Shown here: piece by piece, positions 55,172 through 64,000 of the stretch
How the letters are laid out: each line of letters starts with the position of its first letter
Numbering within the stretch: the first letter of the stretch is position 1
DNA from: Rhizaria sp. SCN 62-66
Lineage: Eukaryota; Rhizaria, unplaced
Direction of reading: 5' to 3'
DNA length: 64,000 nt
Assembly: GCA_001724265.1 (NCBI GenBank)
Contig: MEDY01000071.1
Location: 28,708 to 92,707, forward strand
The notes under the pieces: generated by a model
Database searches by the model: none
Seen by the model: the letters and a program-made list of their open reading frames with translations, nothing else
What the model was told of the DNA's origin: nothing
Program-made: the position numbers and the translations under genes

Positions 55172-56233
55172 TCACTCAGGCTTCCTGTCACTCTGCTGTT
55201 GCTGCTGCTGTTGCTGCAGTGCAAGCCCCGGCGCGACGGTGAGCGCGACGTCAGGCAGCACCACGGGCTCGGCTAGCTTCTTCTGCAGCGCGGCGAGGTT
55301 CTCCTTGTGGAACTCGTTCAACCGCTTGAACGCGCCCTCGAGCGCGGCGTTGATCTCGGCCTTGGCGCCACGCACGTACTCGACATTCTTGCGCCGCTTG
55401 AGCTTGCGCGCCGCGCGCTTGCCCTCGCCCAGCGCCGTGGTCGCCTTGACGCGCTCCGCCACGCCCTGCGCGGCCGTGATGGCCATAGCGAGCGACTGCT
55501 GCGTCAGCGAAAGAACCGTGGGCGACGCCAGGTGCGCGTCCATGCGGCTCGCGTTGTGGGCCGCCATGGCGACGTGCGCGCAGGCCCCGTTAAGCGCGGG
55601 GCTCACGCCGGGCGGCACCACCGACGACGACGACGAGTCCGTTGCCGTCTGCGCACTGCTGGTAGCAGCGGTATCGGCGCTCGCGGACGCGGGCGGGGGT
55701 GGCGACGGTAGCGGGAAGAGCGGCGTAAGGCCCTGGGCCGCGCGCTCGGCGTTGCGGCGGGCGACGTACGCGGCCGTCTCGGGCACCGTCGTCTGCTGCA
55801 GCTGCTGCGCGGGCGCAAGCGAGGTAAGCCAGCGCGCGTCGAGCGGGCGGCGGCGCGGCGGCGCGTTGGGGTTGCGCAGGTAGCTGGGCGTCGTGTCGGG
55901 CGTCGGGTCCAGCGCCGTAGGCGTGGCCCAGAAGCCGTAGAGCGTGTTCATGCGGTCCGCCTCCAGGGAAACGTACTGCGAGTGGTCAAACAGCGTGAAG
56001 GACGTGTCAAAAAATGCGTCCGTAATGTCGCGGGCCTGGCGCGAGGAGTCGAGCGCCTTGTACGGAGAGAGGGAGCGGATGGCAGCATCCAGCGCCTGGT
56101 CGGCCACGCAGCCAGCGCCGGGGACGGGCGTGGAAGGCGACGCCGGGACCGTGTGGGAAGACAGACCGCCCAAGGGGGACGTCAATGGAACCGGAACTGT
56201 GGTCAACGACGAGATGAAGGCTTTCAGAGACAT
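55172..56233 (-). CDS. Unknown 353-residue protein with C-terminal basic coiled coil
   Basis: This single-exon model runs from ATG at 56233-56231 (MSLKAFISSL) to TGA. The frame extends upstream, but only through AT-rich DNA without a good ATG, and a 3' splice-like CTTTTCCCCAG lies just before the ATG, so the 5' UTR may be spliced. The N-terminal half includes ALDAAIRSLSPYKALDSSRQ and FDHSQYVSLEADRMNTLYGF. The middle is Pro/Ser/Ala-rich linker. The C-terminal third is helical and basic (KRAARKLKRRKNVEYVRGAK, AFKRLNEFHKENLAALQKKL), ending in polyQ. No family was recognised. Lack of a signal peptide and the basic helix suggest a cytosolic or nuclear protein; that is inference. It lies in tandem with eIF2-beta. 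Confidence 0.7.
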   Translation of the reverse strand: MSLKAFISSLTTVPVPLTSPLGGLSSHTVPASPSTPVPGAGCVADQALDAAIRSLSPYKALDSSRQARDITDAFFDTSFTLFDHSQYVSLEADRMNTLYGFWATPTALDPTPDTTPSYLRNPNAPPRRRPLDARWLTSLAPAQQLQQTTVPETAAYVARRNAERAAQGLTPLFPLPSPPPPASASADTAATSSAQTATDSSSSSVVPPGVSPALNGACAHVAMAAHNASRMDAHLASPTVLSLTQQSLAMAITAAQGVAERVKATTALGEGKRAARKLKRRKNVEYVRGAKAEINAALEGAFKRLNEFHKENLAALQKKLAEPVVLPDVALTVAPGLALQQQQQQQQSDRKPE

Positions 56234-56752
56234 CTCTGAGTGCCTGGGGAAAAGCGAGGGGACAGAAGGCACGAGGTCAGTCAACAGATTTCGTCGAGGA
56301 CAAAAGGAGCGATATGGCAAACATAATGAACTCACAGAAGGATTTTAAAAACATATCGTAGACATAAACACACATATAATTGCATACTAGCGTAAAACTT
56401 CCATAGATGAACGTTACACAGATATCCTGCAGTCTCAATATTGAGGTTCAATCACGATGTCGACAGTGGTGAGGTGTGTAACAATTGTAACTGCAACAAC
56501 TCATCAATTGTGGTTGCAACATCATCAAGGTGCGAGGCCAGCGCATGATAACAGAATTGCAGTGATGAAGAGAAGATAAATATACATGATGAATTGAGTA
56601 CTATTGTATTTACTATCAGTGTTTGTGTGTTTTGTGTTTGCTTTGGATTGGGTGTTTGAGAGGTTATTATCATATAAGATGCTGTCATCGTTTCACTACA
56701 CTGCAGCGTTGCGTGTGTATGCGTCCATGTTGGCTGCACAAGCGCGCCGCAC
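56234..56752. other. Intergenic spacer between tandem minus genes
   Basis: It holds the 3' UTR of eIF2-beta and the promoter of the downstream unknown gene. AT-rich; no gene seen. Confidence 0.55.
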
Positions 56753-57798
56753 TCACGCCTGGACGGTGGCGGCGCGGCGACGCTCGCCGCGCATGGTGGC
56801 GTGGAAACCGGACTTAATGGGCGCCACGGAGCGGGTCGCGCCGCACGACTCGCACTGGAGGAAGTACAGACGCGTGACCGAGTCGCGGGTGAGCGACGTC
56901 TCGGGGTTCTTGCAAATGACGCAGGTGACGTACTCGCGGATGTAGCTGCGGAGCACGGACTCGGCGTGCTTGAGCAGGAAGCGGCCCTTGATGACGAGGC
57001 GCTGTTGCGCGTCGAGCGAGCACTCGGCGCCGAGCTCAGTCGTAATGAACGACATGACGTGCTCGGGCGAGCGGCGCATGAGCTGGGCCGTCTGCGCGAA
57101 GTTGGACCACATCGTGCGGCGGGTGCCGACGCGCACGATCTGCGGCAGCGGCAGCACGTGGCGCTTGCGCTCCACCAGCGAAGGGTTGTTGAGCTGCACA
57201 ATCTTCATCACGCGGTCCAGGAGCTCGGTGTAGGTGTAGTCGCGGTCCGACGACGCCCACGAGTCGTCGGCGGCGGCAGCGGACTCAGCGGCAGCGGAAC
57301 CGTCAGCAGGGGCAGCAGCGTCCGAAGACGCGGCGGCGGCGTCCGCCCTCTTCTTCTTCTTCTTCTTGGACAGGGAAGCGAGGAGCATCTCCTCAACCTA
57401 AAAAAGAAACACAAACGCGGGCAACACGTGGAGGAAGTATGGGGCAAAGAGCATGGGCACAAAGAGCGCACGAGATGCAGATGGGAAGAAGAGACAAGCA
57501 AGACCAGGCGTAGGGTTGGCGAAGAGGAGAGAAAAGAAAAGAAAATTGAAGGAAGATCGACGTCAGCGAGAGACAAGGATAGAGCGGTAAGATACATCGG
57601 CATCATAAGATACTATTCTAAGAAGTCGTGTCAACGGTTGTGGATCGTTAAGATGAGGAGCGCTTTGCGGCACAACTCCAACTCGCTCGTTCATTGGGTG
57701 GTAGTGGATGGGATAAAACGTACCTCCTGGTCGTCGGACGGGGGCGGAACCTCGCCGTGCTCGTTATCCAGCAGAGTCGCATCGAAAATAGAAGCCAT
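56753..57798 (-). CDS. Translation initiation factor eIF2 subunit beta
   Basis: Exon 1 (57798-57724) encodes MASIFDATLLDNEHGEVPPP and ends SDDQE. A 326-bp intron (GTACGT to TTTTTAG) follows, then exon 2 (57397-56753) starting VEEMLLASLSKKKKKKRAD; the total is 239 residues and TGA. The conserved core is visible: DYTYTELLDRVMKIVQLNNP, then PQIVRVGTRRTMWSNF, VMSFITTELGAECSLDAQQR and LVIKGRF. A C-terminal zinc finger C-x2-C-x19-C-x2-C starts at CVICKNPETSL and ends CESCGATRSV. eIF2-beta is part of the ternary complex that brings initiator tRNA to the ribosome and contacts eIF5 and eIF2B, typically through lysine blocks. Only one such block (K6) is present here, against three in human or yeast proteins of about 285-335 residues. 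Confidence 0.95.
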
Positions 57799-59096
57799 CG
57801 TGGATGTCTTTTTCTTCGAACCGGGGTACCGGGTGGAATATTCACCCTCAACAACTCCGCCCGCGCCGTCCTGACCCTTCCTGCCAGACCGCGGTCGCCC
57901 GCCGCTCCGCCGGACTTTTTCGGAACAGCCACACCGAGCCAGCCAGGAAAGTTAAGTCGTTGGCATCTTGTTTACATCGAAATCGGGTCATATTCAGGGC
58001 TTATGGGTCAGTTGTTTTGTGAATATGATACACCGTGGCGTTTTGTTTATTTTCACAAATTGACTCCATTGCAGGTGCAGATATTGCTGTCTTTGGACTG
58101 TCTGAGTGGCACGTCAAAACTACTGAAGGTCTATTCTTGACACTGTTCAAGGGGATATCGCACCCCAATCAGATCTTCATGGCCACTGCTATTTCAATGT
58201 TGCTTAAACTAGAAGGTGGTGCGATGCAGTTTAGCAATGTTTGAAGCTGTTGTAGTGTTCTAAGCTCTGAGAAGTGCCTTGAGATGCGTTGTGCTGCGAC
58301 GGTTGCCACCATGATGTTACTAGTATTAATCCTCCTAGGAGCTTGACGCAGGCCATATGCAGGCTCATCAGCGCAATCATAGGGTGTAATTTAGCTACAG
58401 GGACATGGGATGGATCTATCTATGAAACAAACAACTTTACCATATCGTCGCTTGCTTTATCGCTACGATTCGGCTCACAGTGCCACGGTACGCCTTGTCC
58501 CACTAGCTTTGAGTAGCTACATTCGGTGTATCAGCAGCACGTTCAAACAAAAAAGCTGCCACCTAAGCAATCATACGCCTCTGAGGTGTTGTATATACAC
58601 GCATAGCATGAAAAAGGCTTTGTATGTGCTGGTTCAGAGAAACGAGCGTGGATTGAGACTAGTTACTCTCCAGATTTATTGAGACATAAACAAGCAAGAT
58701 GTGTAGCTGGCAGGACAAATAAGATATATTATATACAAGCCGTATCTAAATGGCGCGTACTTTATTTTCATTTTCTAGCAAGAAGATCTTGTTGAGGTCT
58801 TTGCCTTAGAAGTGTCGGTCCACAAGTCACTTTACGTTTTGGCGTTGCGGAGGTGATGAGAGGCGATGAGTGTCCGTTGACTTTATTCAAAAAACCTCAC
58901 CGATCTCAACGTAGATTACGCCTGTGTTAATTGTGCGGTTGTTAAGATATTGACTTAGTTCTATTCTCTTTATTTTTTCTCACGCTGTCTCATTCTATCG
59001 CTTGACTTTCCGTCCAGCTCTTCGCCCCACTTCCTCTCCCGTCCACCAGAGCCAACCTTTCTGTTCCTTTCTCTTTCCCTTCCTCCGAGTTCCCAC
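57799..59096. other. Long divergent intergenic region (eIF2-beta / SmD3)
   Basis: 1.3 kb. A GC-rich patch at about 57830-57950 lies upstream of eIF2-beta and may be promoter or 5' UTR. The rest is AT-rich, with a pyrimidine-rich stretch just before the SmD3 start. No gene or RNA could be supported. Confidence 0.5.
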
Positions 59097-59679
59097 ATGG
59101 TCAAGGTGCCCTACGGCGCGACTGGCGCTCCCGTCAAGCTTCTTCACGAGGCTGTGGTACGTCCTCATAATCAATTTCTCTCGCACAATTTGTCCTGCGC
59201 TCCTCACGCAACCTCTCGCCATCTCACTGTTGTCTCTCCTCGCTGCCTCACTCTCTCATTCTCTCTCACTTCTTTATTTGTGTTGTTGATCTTGCTTTTT
59301 TTTCCACTCAACGTTTTGCGCGCTATTTTTTCTTTTGCAGGGCTTCACGTGCACTGTGGAGCTCAAGAACGGCGAGCTGTACCGCGGCCTCGTCGTCGAC
59401 GTCGAGGACACCTGGAACGTGCAGATGCAGACAGCCGTGCTGACAGACCGCGACGGCAAGACCAGCACGCTCGAGCACGTCTACCTGCGCGGCTCCCAGG
59501 TCCGCTTTGTCATCGTGCCCGACATGCTTAAGAACGCTCCTATGTTCGCCAAGCTCACCCAGCCCGCCGATGAGGCCAAGACCACCGCGAAGGCGGCCGC
59601 CGCCGGCCTTGGTGCCCGCGGCGGCGCGGCCGCGGCCAGCGATGTTTCTCACACTGCGAAGAAGGCGCGCATTGCGTAA
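59097..59679 (+). CDS. Spliceosomal Sm protein D3
   Basis: Exon 1 (59097-59156) encodes VKVPYGATGAPVKLLHEAV. A 184-bp intron (GTACGT to TTTTGCAG) is followed by exon 2 (59341-59679), giving 132 residues and TAA. The Sm1 motif reads CTVELKNGELYRGLVVDVED and the Sm2 motif VYLRGSQVRFVIVPDMLK, followed by NAPMF; the IRG-like RG and the PDMLKNAPM ending are diagnostic of SmD3. SmD3 forms the heptameric Sm ring on U1, U2, U4 and U5 snRNAs. The tail is Ala/Gly-rich with few Arg-Gly repeats. The gene is of special interest because donor sites in this genome are unusual. Confidence 0.95.
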
Positions 59680-60463
59680 AACTACAACTCAATGCAAATC
59701 TGACACGCAGTGACCAATTTGCCCCTCAATCTCTCAGTCGCCACTGTGCTGTGACTCACAACACCTACGTTTGACTCGTAGTGTTGCCCTTAAAGGGCTT
59801 GTTGTGACATTATGAGCGATATTCATCTGAGACTGATGATGGCAATGGCAAGTGGGACGCCAAGGTGCTGCTTTTTCACTGTTCCAAGCCGAAAACATAG
59901 CAATCTCTTCACAACATTGAAAACACAAGCTAACGATTGTCTAATTTTCTAATAAAGACCGTAAGCTTATGCTGAATACATGATCAATTCATATTCTTAA
60001 TCTCAAGACTTAAACAAACAATGCACTCATAAAATGTCGCGAGAGTGATCGGTTTAACTGCAAATGTATTGTCCCGCCGAGCGCACGACGCCCCTCATGA
60101 GTCAAGATGAGAGTGCACAAGCACAAGCGCGCGCGACGCCGCAGCGGAGGTGAGTCGTCGTCCCGGTTGGCGCCAACCAACGCAGACCGCGACTTCCTCA
60201 CGGAAGTACACGGCAGCAGCGGCAGTGGCGGCGACAGCACGGGGCGGCGGCGTCAGAGAACAGCAACAACAGCGCCTCAGCGGCGCATCAGAGGGGGCGG
60301 ACGGCGTGCGGGAGGAAGCGGGCGAGAGCGATCAAACACTCCTGCGTGCATTCACACTCAACCACACGCTGTCTCAAACAAGCAGCCAAGGAAACACCGC
60401 ATGGAGTCGCTGGCGCGGGCTTGGCTGCGGGAAGTACACGGGAGATAGGGAGGGCCGGGAAAT
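59680..60463. other. Intergenic region with GC-rich candidate exon
   Basis: This lies between convergent SmD3 and HMG genes. From about 60070 to 60450 the DNA is GC-rich, unlike other spacers. A plus frame from ATG 60107 (MRVHKHKRARRR) has GC-rich third positions up to a TAG at 60446-60448, but if TAG is sense it runs antisense through the HMG exon. GGAAGTACACGG occurs twice (about 60200 and 60430). It is left unannotated as a gene. Confidence 0.35.
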
Positions 60464-61539
60464 TTACTTCTTGCCCTTCTTGACCTCGTAGGCGGCCTTC
60501 TCAGCCTCGTAGCGGGCCTTGTCCTTCTTGGCGAGGTCGGCGTACTTAGTGCGGCCCTTCTCGTCAAGAACCTCCCAGAGCTTGGCGATCTCACGGGTGA
60601 CCTCGGTGAACTTGATGCCGGGGTTGGAGTCGAGGACGGACTGGCGCTTGTCCTGAGTGAAGAAGATGAAGGAGGACTTCGGCTTCTTGGGAGCGTTGGG
60701 GTCCTTCTCCTTCTTGGCTGTGTTGGGCAAGATGTGCAAACGGAAGACAGATTTGGAAATGTGGCGCGGAAGTGATTGGAAAGCAAAAGAAAGCCAGAGG
60801 GCGCGAAAGAGAAGGCAGGATGAGAGGACAGCGTTTAAATGACAAGCTGGCGAGGGGGATAGAAAGCGGAAACGAATGCTGATACGCGCTTCAAGTAGGT
60901 TTTGAAGTAGTAAAGGTCAAGAAAGCAACGCAAATGAATGGGGAGCAGAGGTTAAAGAAGGGCAATCAAGGATACTAGAGCGGGAAACGTACCAGCCTTG
61001 GCGGGGGCAGCTGAGGGCGCGAAAACAGTTTGAGGGGGATGGAAAGGAGACAAAATAGGGATAAAGGCGGTATACGTAAGTAAACACGCAGAATGTACGC
61101 CCAAATATCAAAAGAGCTAGAAAAAAGAGGAAACAGACGAAGAAAGAGAACCGCATTCAAGGGCAGAAAATCGGCCCTCGGCCCTGTGGAGTGCAGCAGT
61201 CACCCACAGCAACAACTGGGCTCGGAGGCAGCAGATTTCGCGCCACCCCGCCGATGACAAGGTTCCCAGGGGGAAACGTCCCATGATCTTTGCACGCCGG
61301 GATAGTACAAGTAGTCAAGAGCCCAGATATGCGAAAAAAACAGGGGGTTCTCTCGGCGGAAGTTAGTCGAAACGTGGGGAAAAGGGTGGCTTGCACCCGC
61401 CACCTCACACCGGGTCGACCTGGAGATTTTTTCCCACCCCGAAAAACCACCATCCTCAAGCGCAATTCAAAATGCAAATTAAGAAACAGGTCTACAACGT
61501 ACCAGCAGCGGTCTTGTCAGTCTTAGTCTTGGGAGCCAT
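60464..61539 (-). CDS. HMG-box chromatin protein (HMGB/NHP6 type)
   Basis: Three exons, 61539-61503, 61010-60993 and 60717-60464, give 102 residues and TAA. Exon 1 encodes MAPKTKTDKTAA. Exon 2 is only 18 nt and adds AAPAKA. Exon 3 encodes the single HMG box: KDPNAPKKPKSSFIFFTQDK, then FTEVTREIAKLWEVLDEKGR and KDKARYEAEKAAYEVKKGKK. Both donors are GTACGT and all phases agree. Length and layout (short basic N-tail plus one box, no acidic tail) match yeast NHP6 proteins, which bend DNA and help chromatin remodelling. Introns of 492 and 275 bp make up most of the gene, and the first contains a GC-rich patch. Assignment firm. Confidence 0.93.
60993..61010 (-). other. 18-nt microexon of the HMG-box gene
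   Basis: It is bounded by CCCTCAG upstream and GTACGTTT downstream. It keeps the frame (six residues, Ala/Pro/Lys) whether included or skipped. Confidence 0.75.
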
Positions 61540-61988
61540 GTTGTTAAGCACGGGATTCTTCAGAAACAAAAACCACTCAGAGCTGAGGGCCCTCTGGTCA
61601 CTCAGACCGGCCCACACCCTCAGACCGGTCACATGGCGAAATCTTCCCTTCAACCGCGGATTGCGACTTGGAGTTACAATCATGGGGGCTGCATTCAAAT
61701 TTCCAAGTAGATCGCATCTAGAACAACATGAAGCACGTGTTAAAAATTCAAACAAACAATTTTTATATGGTCGAATCTGAGAAAGAAGTGGGAGATCCGT
61801 TGACTAAGGGTCACTCAGAGCACCCGCAAAACATCCTTTAGGATGCTCATACCGTGCCATAAACGTAGATTTAAATAGTTTTTTTGTATTAATAATTATC
61901 ATGACTTTTTTATCTCTCGATACACAATTTATCTCTTAGAACCGCTATGTCATGCCAGATATCCCGCGAAACTGTCTTTTCGCGCCCT
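61540..61988. other. Intergenic spacer
   Basis: This holds the HMG promoter and the 3' end of the nucleoporin gene. CTCAGACCGG occurs twice (61601-61610 and 61619-61628). No gene seen. Confidence 0.5.
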
Positions 61989-64000
61989 TTAGAACCGCTT
62001 TGGGTTGAATATTCCAGCACCGAAGCCGGGTTGGCTGTTCCCAGCTAGCGTATTAAAGCCACCCGGCGCGCCAGCAAGCGCTCCAAACCCGCTCGACTGG
62101 CCCTGTGCGGCTGCGAAGGGGTTGCTCTGCGGCTGTGCACCGAAACCGACGCCGGGACCGCCACGAGCGCCTGCCAACGCGCCGAATCCGCCCTGGCTAC
62201 TGCCGGCGAGTGCACCAAATCCGCCCTGGCTGCTCGCAGCAAGCGCGCCGAAGCCGCCCTGACTGCTAGCCGCGAGCGCACCGAAGCCGCCGCTGCCGGA
62301 CGAAGCCCCGAGCGCGCCGAAGCCGCCGCCGCCACCCGCTGCGCCGCCGGCACTGGCGTTGCCGGCGAGCGCGCCGAAACTAGTGGTGGTAGAGCCGCTC
62401 GCGAGCGCGCCGAAGCCGCTGCTGAGTGTGGCCGCGCTGGGGCCGAAACCGCTGCCGCCGGCGCTGCTGAACATGCGGCCGCCGCCGCCCATGGGGCTGG
62501 GCCCGAGCAGCCCGCCGCCGCCGCCCATGCCCATGGCCATGCCGCCGCCACCGAGGGTGGTGGTCGTGGAGGACCCGAAGGCGCCGGCGCCTATCATGGC
62601 CGCCGAGCCCGTCACGGGCTTGTTGGACAGCCCGGCGCCGGCGGTCGCGAGCCCCGTGCCGAGCCCGGCGCCGGCGCCCAGCCCGGCAGACGGGGAGCCG
62701 AAGCCGGCGCTGAACGCAGAGCTGCCGGCGGGCTTGGCGGCGGCGGGGGAGCCGAAGCCACCGATGCCCCAGGACGCGGCGCCGCCGCCGCTGCGGCCCC
62801 AGCTCATGCCAGCGGCGCCGGTCGCGGCGCCAGTAGCGGCGGGCGCGGCGGCGGGGGCCGCGGACGGGGCGGCGCTCCATGCGACCGCAAAGCCGCCGGC
62901 AGGCACGGGAATCGACGGCGCGGGCTTCGCAGGCGCAGCCGCGGCGGCGTTGCTGTTGCTGGCGCCCGGGAGGATGGAGTGCGTCTGAGCGAGGCCGCCG
63001 GGGGGCTTCATGCCCATGAACGACTGCGGCGCCGCTGCGGACAGGCCGGGGCCGGCGGCGGAGCCGGAGCTGGAGCCGAAGGAAAAGGAGCTGAAGTCGA
63101 GCTTCTTGCTCGCCTCCGTGGGTGAGGCCGCCGCAGCAGCGGGCGCAGCAGCATCGGCAGCAACTGCTTCGGCAGCAGTAGGGACGGCAGCGGCGGCACC
63201 GGGGGCGGCCGCTGCAGCCTCAGCAGGCTCTGCAGCATATGCCGCGACTGACTCAGCGACAGCGGTGTCCTGAGGAGCCGCACTAGCGTCCTCTACCGCG
63301 ACCGTGGTATCAGCTTCAGCCTCAGCCTCAGCCTCAGCCTCAGCCTCAGCCTCAGCCTCCGCCTCCGCCTCAGCAGCAACGGCCTCGGCCTCGGCAGTAG
63401 GCTTCTCAGTCTGAGCCTCATCCTCATCGTTGTCGTTGTCGTTGTCGTCGTCGGCGGCGCCGGCAGCGAGAGCTACAGAAGCAACGCCGGCGATCGCGGT
63501 GCCGTCCTTGGCCTTGGCATCCTCCTTGTCGGCCTCACCATCGGCCTCGGCCTCATGCGCGGCCTCGGACGCAGGTGCGGGCACAGCCTTGACGGGGACA
63601 GCGGGTGCGGCAGCGGAGCTCGCGCTGGCGTCGGCACTGGGGGCGCCAAAAGAAAAGGCGGGCGCGGCCGAAACAGCCTTCTTCGGCGTCTCGGGCCCGT
63701 CGTGGTCCGCGCCGGCACCATCGGCGCTGGCACTTGCGCTCGAGCTGGCGCCAGAGCTGGTGCTGGCGCCGGCGCTGGTAGCGCCAAACTTCTTACCGAA
63801 CGAGAACTTTGTCGACGCAGACGCAGAAGCGGCGGGAGCAGCGGCGCCGAAGCCAAAGCTAGGAGTTGCGGGCTTTGAACCAAAGCCAGTCGCGGCAGCA
63901 ACGGCAGAAGCGGAGGCGCTAGCAGCGGCGGGCTTGGCGCCAAAGGCGAAAGCGCCAAGCGACGCGCTCTTGACAGGCGGCGCCGCCGTGGGGGCAGTGA
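61989..64000 (-). CDS. FG-repeat nucleoporin, 5' part beyond window
   Basis: The minus frame is open from the window edge to TAA at 61991-61989, about 670 codons. It is rich in FG dipeptides: upstream FSFG and GFG motifs (SFGFG, KFSFGKKFG), then FSSFSFGSSSG, and a C-terminal array of GGFGALA units (about 62100-62420) ending GFGAGIFNPKRF. An acidic Glu/Ala tract (EAEAEAEAEAEAEAEA) lies at about 63310-63380. FG nucleoporins line the central channel of the nuclear pore and bind transport receptors. No structured anchoring domain is visible in this part, so it cannot be assigned to a particular nucleoporin. The repeat character is clear; the start lies outside the window. No TAG is in frame. Confidence 0.82.
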   Translation of the reverse strand, partial: TAPTAAPPVKSASLGAFAFGAKPAAASASASAVAAATGFGSKPATPSFGFGAAAPAASASASTKFSFGKKFGATSAGASTSSGASSSASASADGAGADHDGPETPKKAVSAAPAFSFGAPSADASASSAAAPAVPVKAVPAPASEAAHEAEADGEADKEDAKAKDGTAIAGVASVALAAGAADDDNDNDNDEDEAQTEKPTAEAEAVAAEAEAEAEAEAEAEAEAEAEADTTVAVEDASAAPQDTAVAESVAAYAAEPAEAAAAAPGAAAAVPTAAEAVAADAAAPAAAAASPTEASKKLDFSSFSFGSSSGSAAGPGLSAAAPQSFMGMKPPGGLAQTHSILPGASNSNAAAAAPAKPAPSIPVPAGGFAVAWSAAPSAAPAAAPAATGAATGAAGMSWGRSGGGAASWGIGGFGSPAAAKPAGSSAFSAGFGSPSAGLGAGAGLGTGLATAGAGLSNKPVTGSAAMIGAGAFGSSTTTTLGGGGMAMGMGGGGGLLGPSPMGGGGRMFSSAGGSGFGPSAATLSSGFGALASGSTTTSFGALAGNASAGGAAGGGGGFGALGASSGSGGFGALAASSQGGFGALAASSQGGFGALAGSSQGGFGALAGARGGPGVGFGAQPQSNPFAAAQGQSSGFGALAGAPGGFNTLAGNSQPGFGAGIFNPKRF
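62090..62420 (-). repeat. GGFGALA-coding repeats
   Basis: Imperfect repeats of roughly 27-45 bp encode (S/G)GFGALA units in the nucleoporin tail. Adjacent copies around 62190-62280 are nearly identical. Confidence 0.8.

Noticed and set aside
60107-60448. Candidate small basic protein MRVHKHKRARRR...
   Set aside because: No homology, ends at a TAG that is probably sense, and overlaps the HMG 3' region. Reported only as a GC-rich island.
63300-63390. Relating the nucleoporin's EAEAE tract to the acidic module of the secreted proteins
   Set aside because: It lacks the FLELE-type motif and signal peptide; simple GCC/GAG codon-repeat growth is enough to explain it.
1-64000. tRNA genes, rRNA, CRISPR arrays, transposons
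   Set aside because: I looked for cloverleaf-like segments, spaced repeats and transposase motifs in the spacers and found none I could support. In particular no tRNA with CUA anticodon was found in the window.

Overview
This is nuclear DNA from a unicellular eukaryote. Genes carry spliceosomal introns and encode TFIIA-gamma, eIF2-beta, SmD3, an HMG-box protein, Nopp140, UNC-45, mitochondrial OSCP and an FG nucleoporin. Coding DNA is very GC-rich, with Ala/Ser/Pro/Gln low-complexity tracts, while intergenic DNA is clearly AT-richer. I cannot place the organism more precisely. Operons, prokaryotic-type signals, CRISPR arrays, transposons and RNA genes were not seen.

Layout. 1-2846 (-) partial PP2C phosphatase; 3406-6142 (-) tetraspan/coiled-coil protein; 6787-8362 (-) CRAL-TRIO/SEC14 protein; 9253-9942 (+) polytopic membrane protein; 10723-11638 (-) TFIIA-gamma; 12275-21577 (+) 3100-residue DUF1765-like protein; 21950-27892 (+) UNC-45; 28554-29508 (-) OSCP; 29809-35352 (-) secreted M16/insulysin-type protease; 35912-37840 (+) Nopp140/SRP40; 38119-44388 (-) WD40/coiled-coil protein; 44807-48080 (+) secreted acidic WW/EGF-like protein; 48340 to about 50699 (-) unknown protein; 51341-54346 (+) acid-sphingomyelinase-like phosphodiesterase; 55172-56233 (-) unknown coiled-coil protein; 56753-57798 (-) eIF2-beta; 59097-59679 (+) SmD3; 60464-61539 (-) HMG-box protein; 61989-64000 (-) partial FG nucleoporin. 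Neighbours are mostly divergent or convergent pairs 0.3-1.3 kb apart.

The main discovery candidate is the genetic code. Six TAG codons lie in frame inside five genes: the tetraspan protein, the CRAL-TRIO protein, Nopp140, the WD40 protein, and twice in the unknown protein at 48.3-50.2 kb. Reading through each TAG continues the coding frame to a later TAA or TGA. In Nopp140 the conserved C-terminal SRP40 domain lies after the TAG. No gene whose 3' end I can fix ends in TAG: 9 end in TAA and 8 in TGA. This suggests that UAG is a rare sense codon, about 6 in 16,000 codons, and that only UAA and UGA terminate. The amino acid inserted cannot be decided from this window.

A second genome-wide trait is the 5' splice site. 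11 of 14 well-supported introns begin GTACGT, two begin GTACGC and one GTACTT; none has the usual GTAAGT/GTGAGT. A compensating U1 snRNA would be expected. Other notable features are an 18-nt microexon, giant Ala-rich versions of conserved proteins, and a shared acidic Glu/Ala module with hydrophobic LE motifs in two secreted proteins.
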